Shown: positions 57,625 through 64,000 of the stretch, piece after piece
Numbering within the stretch: position 1 is the stretch's first letter
How the letters are laid out: the number at the start of each line of letters is the position of its first letter
NCBI GenBank assembly: GCA_009760855.2
Contig: WPIO01000045.1
Coordinates: 457,001 to 521,000, forward strand
Direction of reading: 5' to 3'
DNA length: 64,000 nucleotides
Source: Cristatella mucedo
Taxonomy: Eukaryota > Bryozoa > Phylactolaemata > Cristatellidae
Notes under the pieces: model-generated
Told to the model about the DNA's origin: nothing
What the model saw: only the letters and a program-made list of their open reading frames with translations
Databases searched by the model: none
Translations under genes and position numbers: made by a program

Positions 57625-60456
57625 TCCGTTATGGCACGCCTTCCTTCGGTACGTGTCCTCATCGAAAACGAGGCGTATGCGCTCGTGGATACTGGGTGCT
57701 CGAGGTCCATCATTTCGGCGACGCTTGCGGACCCTGCGAGGGTGAGGCGAGCGTGCGAGGAAGTCGTCTTGAAGAATGGAGCCACGGCTGTCTGCAAGTC
57801 CACGTGCGTCGCTACGGTAGCCCTCTGCGGACGAACCATAGTGCTGGACTGCCTTGTATCAGATGTTCTTCCTGGTTTCGGGTTACTATTCGGTATGGAT
57901 GCCATTGAACTCCTAGGCGGCGTGATTATCGGTCCTTCCGCTGGTCAAGTTGAGTTCATGTGCCAAAGGGGAGTTCCAGAGCCAGCACACCGTCCTGAGG
58001 CAGAAGTAGTGGCGTCTCCTAGTGACAAACGTGCTGTAGCATCATCGGCCGCTGACGTACTGATTGATGACAAGGACTTCAAGGCAGTATTCCATCAGGG
58101 GCGCTGGTCAGTCAAGTGGGAGTGGACGAATCGTTGTGTCGTCCCCCAATTGACGAACCATAACGCTTCATATCATGTGGGAGAGGAAATTTGTGCTGAC
58201 TACGAAAAGGAGGTGGAAGAGTGAATCAAGGAAGGCTGGTTGCAGCCGTTCGCTGGTCATTGTGGTGGCCTGATTCCTCTAACGGCCGTCGTACAGGCAA
58301 GTAAGGGCAAAGTGAGGCCCGTGATGGACTACCGAGAAATTAATCAGTTTATCTCGAGTCACACGGCTGGTGGTGATGTGTGTAGCACTAAGCTCAGAGC
58401 GTGGCGACGGCTGGGCGAGAGTGTGAGCGTAATTGAACTGCGAAAAGCATACTTGCAGGTGCATGTTGATCCCGCTCTCTGGCAATATCAGGTCGTGGAG
58501 TACAAAGGCCGTCGGTACTGCCACACACGACTAGGTTTCGCACTGAATGTCGCTCTGAAAATAATGACCGCGATTCTGACAAAGGTCTTGTCCATGGATG
58601 AGCGAGTTCGTACTGGTACCGATTCGTTTGTCGACGATATTGTTGTCAATAACAGCGTCGTCTCGAATGGTGAGGTAATCGACTTGCTACGAACATTTGG
58701 TTTGGAGGCTAAGCCGCCAAAGAGCCTCGCTGGCGGAAGGGTCCTTGGCCTTCGAGTATGCAGGCCAAAGGAAGGTGAGGAGTTTCGTTGGCGCCGCGAT
58801 AACGTGGTGAGCGCATTGCCTAACGCCCCATCGCGACGCCAGCTGTTTTCGTGGTGCGGGCAGCTGATCGGGCATTTCCCAATTGCAGGCTGGCTTCGCC
58901 CGGCCTGCAGTTACTTAAAGCGAGCCGCTGGCGATGTCGGTTGGGACTCAGTCGTTGGTGAAAATGTCATAGCCAGGGCGGGTGAATTGATGCAGCGATT
59001 GCATGCCGACGATCCAGTTTCAGGCATTTGGAATGTGCCGAATCTCGATAGTGGCATCCTCTGGTGTGATGCCAGCAGCCTTGCTATCGGCACATGCCTG
59101 GATATAGGAGGAAGAATCGTCGAGGATGCCTCCTGGCTGCAAAAAGCTGACGACGTAGCCCACATTAATCTTGCGAAGCTGGAGGCTATCATCAAGGGCT
59201 TCAATCTGGCCATTGCTTGATCATTACGGCAGGTGGAGATTCGGACAGATTCAGCAACTGTTTACGGATGGCTACAGTCACTGCTGGTTGGAGATAAGCC
59301 TGTACGAGCCCACAGCATGGGAGAGGCGCTTATCAAACGCAGGCTAGCACTGATAGTCGACACGGTGTCAGAGTGTGGACTGAAGGCTTCCGTAGTCCTG
59401 GTGCGATCATCCAACAATACAGCCGACCAGCTGACCCGCGTCGCTGAGAAATGGATGAGGACGAATGTAAGCTGTCTCACTGTTCCAGAGCAGGCGTCTT
59501 CGCCGGTGGTCGGCGTCGACCTAAAGAGTTTCCACAGCCTTCACCACTTTGGAGTTGACAGGACACTGTACCTTGCTAGAATGTGCCACCCGAAAGCTAC
59601 TATCCGGCGGAAGGACGTCGAAGCCATCGTGAAGGCTTGCCCTCGTTGCAAGTCGATCGATCCTGCACCAGTCGCATGGAGTGCAGGCGTGCTGGATGAT
59701 AGCGAGAATTGGCAGCGCCTGGCCTGCGACGTAACGAATTTCAAGGGCCAAAAATATCTGACCGTGGTAGATTGTGGACCGAGCCGTTTCGCTATTTGGA
59801 GGCGAATACCCGACGAGGGAGAAAACTCTTTGGTGCAAAATCTGGGCGAAATTTTTAGGGAGCGTGGCCCTCCGCAGCAGCTGCTCATGGACAACGGTAC
59901 GAGCTTTCGCTCAACAGCTCTTCGCAGTCTTTGCGACCGCTGGGGCGTGGAGCCCATTTACCGTTGCGCCTATAAACCCTCCGGCAACGGCATCGTTGAG
60001 CGAAACCACAGGACCATCAAGGGAATGGCGGCTCGCACGGACAAGAACGTCCTGATGATGGTGTATTGGTACAACATCTCGCCAACAGCCGGGTTGCACG
60101 AGGAATCGGTGCCCTGCAGAAGGCTGTTCTCCTATGCGTGGAAAAGCCCCCTTTTCAGAGCACAGACAGATCAGGGCCCGAGGACTGCTCGATATGCTGT
60201 CGGCCAGCGAGTCTTTGTGAAGCCTGCCGGCGCTCGTTGCACGACCGAGTGGCCCGAGGGCACGGTAACAAGTGAGGGGCAGGGCGTGGGAATCGAGATC
60301 GACGGTGTGCGTCGCCACGTGTCCGACTTGCGCCTCGTACCAGGGCAGGAAGAGGCGCCCCCTGCACCTGAAGGGGACAGAGCTGAACCAGTACAGCGGT
60401 CCAGGCACGCTGTGACACTTCCCCGCCGGTACGACGACTATGTCCTGACAGGATAG
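57583..60456 (+). pseudogene. pol (protease, reverse transcriptase, RNase H, integrase) with two in-frame stops
   Basis: A polyprotein frame in -1 relation to gag. The protease has the active-site DTG (57688-57696). Reverse transcriptase starts near MDYREIN (58324) and has FVDD as its active site (58627-58638). RNase H starts with the aspartate of ILWCDAS (59068-59070). Integrase has a histidine/cysteine zinc region (C-x2-C at 59638-59649) and a DD35E core: aspartates at 59728-59730 and 59890-59892, glutamate at 59998-60000. The frame is interrupted by TGA at 58222-58224, between protease and reverse transcriptase, and by TGA at 59218-59220 inside RNase H. No frameshift is seen. It ends at TAG (60454-60456). 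Conserved residues are otherwise kept, so the stops are recent. Confidence 0.92.
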
Positions 60457-60511
60457 ACTTGCTCATTGCTGCTCTGTACCTTGCAGCTACATGTGTTGGT
60501 GCTGCAAACTT

Positions 60512-60534
60512 GTGACCTTAAGGTCAAGGGAGCG
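60512..60534 (+). promoter_or_regulatory. Polypurine tract region before the 3' LTR
   Basis: AAGGTCAAGGGAGCG directly precedes the LTR start TGTAGTT at 60535. It is the expected primer site for plus-strand synthesis but is interrupted by pyrimidines. Confidence 0.6.
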
Positions 60535-60935
60535 TGTAGTTCGTATGTACGTATGTATGTATATATTGTATGCCGGCTCCTGACTTGTGACCGTAAGGTC
60601 AAGGGAGCGTGTAGTTCGTATGTATGTATTGTATGTCTGATAAGCCACTGGTGAGCTGTAAGAAGCACCACCGAGAGGGGCCGGTGCACAGCTGTGGTTC
60701 GCCTGTGATGTGATATGGACACAGGGCGGTAACCAGCTGGTGGCCAGATGGTGGATTCACCATCAGGGTCGGCCAGGTCACCGTTGTGGTCGATGAGTCA
60801 TCGGAGTCGACCAGGGGAGGGGAGTCGTGTGAGGGCAGGGGCTGAGGGGAGCCGTGCGCTCTTGGGCTCCGTGTGCTGGGAATAAACTGTCGGTGTTGGG
60901 CATCGGCTGGCTCTCTGCTGTGCAACCAAACTACA
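60535..60935 (+). repeat. 3' LTR
   Basis: Starts TGTAGTTCG and ends AACTACA, a clear inverted pair. Poly(A) signal AATAAA at 60881-60886. The internal second start TGTAGTT is at 60610, 75 bp in, as in the 5' LTR. Confidence 0.95.
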
Positions 60936-60975
60936 ACCTGGGGACATTTTCCACGGGATATATGTACTTGCCTCT
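60936..60975 (-). repeat. Fold-back repeat, second part
   Basis: Continues the repeat interrupted at 56669, beginning with the duplicated ACCTG and ending near GTACTTGCCTC. Confidence 0.6.
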
Positions 60976-61331
60976 GTCCAGGAGGCGGGCAGGGGGAAAT
61001 TGGCCCTCGACCCCGTGGCTCAGCCGCCGAAGTTCTGCCGCGAGAGCCGCGGTGTGGACGCGAGATCGATCGCTCCGCAGCCCCGTCGCAGAAGCTCCAC
61101 CCGAACCGCCGCGCCTGTGGGCAGAGACGCTCGCGTGATTGCACGAAATAATTAAGTACGCTGGCCCTCCGCCACGGCCACCGACTATACGTTTCCAGCT
61201 TCTCGACCTAATGGCTGGGTCGTCGGAGAAATGCAACTCCGAGTGCTTAGCGTTTATCGCAGCATCGTTAGCGTCGTCGTCCGCTGCACTTTGCCGGCCG
61301 CTGACATCTCGATGCCTCTGCAATCTTCACT

Positions 61332-61366
61332 GTGACTTTTTCTTCTCTCTCTCTCTCTCCTTCGTT

Positions 61367-61413
<47 letters not shown>

Positions 61414-61600
61414 GTCTCTGTCTCTGTCTCTGTCTATGTCTCTGTCTCTGTCTCTGTTTCTGTCTCTGTCTCTGTCTCTGTCTCTGTCTCTGTCTCTGTC
61501 TCTGTCTCTGTCTCTCTGTCTCTGTCTCTGTCTTTGTCTCTGTCTCTGTCTCTGCCGCTCTCTTTCTCTCTCCCTTTCTCTGTCTTTTTCTCGCTCTCAT
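61332..61600 (+). repeat. (CT)n and (CTCTGT)n repeat
   Basis: A CT run to about 61404, then a hexanucleotide-like CTCTGT array to about 61556 with few interruptions. Confidence 0.97.
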
Positions 61601-62376
61601 TCCCCTAGCGGCGGCTTGAGCGCACAGCAAGTCCGTCGCACTTACCGCGGCAGACTTCATTACGAGCACGCCAGCGTCTAAACTAGTCAATGAGGCTTCC
61701 CGCCACGGCTCGTTTGCAGAGACGACGACGCCGACTGCCCGATTCACTGATCTGTCTCCTTCCCCACCCACCTTGCGAGATTCGTCCGCGGCTTGGCTCT
61801 GCTGTCGTAACTCCTCGGCGACCGCTCAGGTCAGGGCGTCGGTCGATCACCCATGGGTGCCTATCGCCTCCGTCTGGATCTTTGCTGCGACCGACGGACG
61901 CGGCAGCCGCCGGCTGGGTGACCAACCACCAAAGGTGCGGCAGAGATATCGGACGGCGATCGAGGCTGGTGCTGCGTACGCGGCCAGCCGCTCGAGGCGG
62001 CGCCCAGGCAGGAGCGTGCCGCGCGCGCTACCGGACCCGCTTTCGGGCGGGCGGCGCACCGCCGGCCGGAGTGCCAGCTCGCTGCAGCCGCGAGACCAGT
62101 TGGCGAGCTTGCACGCTTACCGCGGCCACCGTGAGCTCGGTAATAAACGCAGTAGGACCTGACCGAGCAGTCTGTGCGCAGATTTACAGTGCGATACTGC
62201 TGCGCGATCATAAAATGGAATGCGCGCCAGGTGTGCGATGCTACGCTAAGCGAAGCCCGGTCTTTCCTTTCATTCGAATCGCCGTCGTCTGTACAGTGCA
62301 AACGCAGGTTTCTGCTAATATCTGCCGAAGCGTAAGAATTTCTGGCACCTCAAAAAAGGCAAGCTACCACAGCTTG
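61601..62376. other. CpG-rich segment, no certain gene
   Basis: Very frequent CG dinucleotides and long overlapping frames on both strands, one up to 269 codons from 61690. None has a motif I recognise; composition alone can explain them. Confidence 0.35.
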
Positions 62377-62438
62377 CATGGACTCTCAAAATGTGAAACA
62401 AATTCCCTTGAATTTGTTTCACATTTTGAGAGTCCATG
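62377..62438. repeat. Perfect 28-bp inverted repeat with a 6-base loop
   Basis: The left arm 62377-62404 (CATGGACTCTCAAAATG... to ...CAAATT) and right arm 62411-62438 are exact reverse complements, separated by CCCTTG. Pairing stops sharply on both outer sides. A smaller AAGC/GCTT hairpin lies just upstream (62361-62375). No target duplication is visible. Confidence 0.95.
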
Positions 62439-63412
62439 GAGCGACGAGGGGGTGCCCGTTGGCTGTACTCCGCTCGCTGTCTCGGCGAGTCGCGAATGAA
62501 ACGTGCAGCGCCCACTGCATCCGCACCCAGAAGAACTTCGGTCTTCGCGAAAGATGCCTAAGAAACCCCAAAGGCCGGCGCGAATTAGGACGCTACGTCG
62601 AGCACTTCAGGAAGTTGAAGGAAGTCAGGCCGTCATTTCGAGTGCTCGAGCGAACGTTGGACCTCTCTCCAGCTGAGACTGAGCCGCGGACGTGGACACG
62701 CGGCGACAGATCTCGCATGCTCAAGCCGACGGAACCGGACCGGTACAGCGAGCCGTTCGAGACGGACCGCTGAGGAGATGCGACGCGCTCAGGAACCTCT
62801 TCTATCTTCCGGTCTTGCAAATCGTTCCTCGTGCGCAAGCGCGGGGGATAGCATGCCGTCGCCAATTTACGCCTCGCTCTCATCCGTCGGCATCGTTCGA
62901 GATAAGACGGACGAATCAGGGCGCCGCCCGTTCCTTAGCGAAGTCACGTGCTCATGTGCTGAGCCGAGCCGCCGGCGATGGAGAGAGCGCACGATCGTAA
63001 TTGGGCGGCTGGATAAATAGCTAGCTAGTTCGCAAACGTCCCGTGTCGAGCGTGCGCTCGGGCGAACGCATGAGCGAACGCCGCCGTCAGTCACGTGTAG
63101 AGCGCGCCCTTGCTTTACCCCAGAGACTGGACGACGCGAGCTTCGATGCCGCCAGCAGCAGCTGGCCGATAGCGGCCGCAGTCTCAGGGAGCGGGGCGGG
63201 CGTGGGCAGCGACTGGACTAGCGCTGGCCTTGATAGGTCTGCCTTCACTATCGTTCTGGCGAGTATCCAAAATGACAATCCACCACGACCTAGCTATAGC
63301 GGATTCAGTAGAGAGCAGAGTTATTGAATTGGAGTAAGTGTTCACCGAAAAACAGCGAGCCCATACTCAAACTTTCACAATGCTTAGGTCTAAGCTCTGC
63401 CTGTGTTTCCAA
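62439..63412. other. CpG-rich segment, no certain gene
   Basis: Frames of 75-131 codons are open on both strands and none is recognised. Worth comparing with transcripts. Confidence 0.35.
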
Positions 63413-63493
63413 TAGCTGGCCCAGTGGATTAGGTGCTCCCCATGGCGTGTGAAGCGCCTGAATAGAGATTAAGTTCTCTTAGGGCGCTACACA

Positions 63494-63495
<2 letters not shown>
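63413..63495 (+). mobile_element. SINE-A with the B-box part deleted
   Basis: CCCAGTGGATTAGGTGCTCC joins almost directly to GTGAAGCGCCTGAATAGAGA and the stem-loop TAAGTTCTCTTAGGGCGCT. The middle of the tRNA head is missing. Confidence 0.8.

Positions 63496-63588
<93 letters not shown>
63496..63588 (+). repeat. (AT)n microsatellite
   Basis: 93 bp of AT growing from the tail of the SINE-A copy. Confidence 0.98.
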
Positions 63589-63590
<2 letters not shown>

Positions 63591-63951
63591 CGAGAAAGTC
63601 CGTCCTTTCCTGTCATGCCGCAAAAGGGTGAACTTGTGTCACATGGCAAGATGGCGAAGCGTTGCCTTCCGCGACCGGTACTTCTCGGAGTGACGAGTAA
63701 TGGACGTGTAATATAGGTCTACTATGACTCAGCGAAGCGAGTCCACAGGCTGCAGTGAGCTGCTCGTATGCGCATATAATAGCTGCCTCCGGGCTGTAAT
63801 AAATTATTAGCTAATAAGCTAAATTATTAAACTTAGTGAGCTACTAGCCGCGGCTTCGCGCGGTCTGTAATAAGCAGCCGTCTTAACTGCACGGCATTCT
63901 AGCACGAGCGACTGATGGCACTCGCAAACCTGCCGAGGGGGAGCGCCGCGC

Positions 63952-64000
63952 CGGTTCGGCCCAGTGGTTAAGGGGCTCTCCCCGACCGAGGTCTGGCCGA
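63952..64000 (+). mobile_element. SINE-A, cut by the window end
   Basis: Head GGTTCGGCCCAGTGGTTAAG and CCCGACCGAGGTCTGGC. The rest lies beyond the window. Confidence 0.8.

Larger units (their letters stand above)
56670..60935 (+). mobile_element. Ty3/gypsy LTR retrotransposon, near-complete but defective
   Basis: A 4266-bp element with LTRs at 56670-57069 and 60535-60935, flanked by the 5-bp target duplication ACCTG (56665-56669 and 60936-60940). The domain order protease, reverse transcriptase, RNase H, integrase places it in Ty3/gypsy. By eye the LTRs differ at about eight bases plus one single-base length change, so the insertion is young. Defects: the internal region begins with gag only 17 bp after the LTR with no recognisable primer-binding site, gag lacks its first part, and pol contains two in-frame TGA codons. 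No envelope gene is present. Confidence 0.95.

Noticed and set aside
58222..59220. Recoding of TGA as an amino acid in pol
   Set aside because: Nothing else in the window suggests a changed code: the MIX23 exons and the hAT segments use ordinary stops. No selenocysteine element is visible, so ordinary mutation is simpler.
62377..62438. The perfect hairpin as a microRNA precursor
   Set aside because: Animal precursors usually have mismatches and a larger loop. A perfect 28-bp stem with a 6-base loop fits a fold-back duplication or artefact better without small RNA data.
61690..62499. A 269-codon + strand frame as a gene
   Set aside because: It lies in CpG-rich DNA where long frames occur on both strands, shows no known motif, and its composition looks like translated GC-rich sequence. 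It also runs through the inverted repeat.

Overview
The window reads as metazoan nuclear DNA, most likely from an invertebrate, that is poor in genes and dense in transposable elements. The evidence is GT-AG introns of 5-10 kb, several families of tRNA-derived SINEs, CR1/L2-like LINEs ending in short-word tails, hAT, SPIN-like and Tc1-like DNA transposons, a Ty3/gypsy LTR element, and long dinucleotide arrays. I see no bacterial operon, ribosomal RNA gene or CRISPR array, and I cannot name the species.

The one host gene I recognise is the 3' part of MIX23 (CCDC58), a small mitochondrial intermembrane-space protein. It lies on the + strand as three exons (2113-2259, 7641-7700, 17442-17480). 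All junctions are phase 0 and together the exons encode the last 81 residues and the stop. The amino-terminal exons must lie upstream of the window. Its two visible introns (about 5.4 and 9.7 kb) hold many LINE-A and SINE copies, a Tc1-like relic and long CT and TA arrays.

From 17.5 to 39 kb no certain host gene is visible. The region holds LINE-A, LINE-B and LINE-C fragments, SINEs, a 196-bp SPIN-like hAT miniature element (30491-30686), scrambled Ty3/gypsy remnants (32.7-33.2 kb), a MADF-domain start beside an LTR-like segment (36.15-36.54 kb), and a weak candidate terminal exon with a poly(A) signal (28.46-28.68 kb).

A complete hAT transposon lies at 39121-42333. It has 15-bp terminal inverted repeats and a perfect 8-bp target duplication, sits in the (ATT)n tail of a LINE-A copy, and its BED-finger transposase is broken by two frameshifts. 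From 42 to 56 kb there are more SINE and LINE fragments, a decayed tandem repeat near 49 kb, long CA and CT arrays and CpG-rich stretches.

A near-complete Ty3/gypsy retrotransposon lies at 56670-60935, with 400-bp LTRs that differ only slightly, a 5-bp target duplication ACCTG, a shortened gag, and a pol interrupted by two in-frame TGA codons. It carries a textbook -1 frameshift signal at the gag/pol junction and inserted into a small fold-back repeat whose uninterrupted relative lies at 13.35 kb. The last 3 kb are CpG-rich and contain a perfect 28-bp inverted repeat with a 6-base loop (62377-62438).

A recurring theme is the relation between elements. LINE-A and SINE-A share the same 3' stem-loop, as expected if SINE-A is copied by the LINE-A machinery. 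SINE-B has a different 3' body built from three successive hairpins, and its partner LINE is not visible here.
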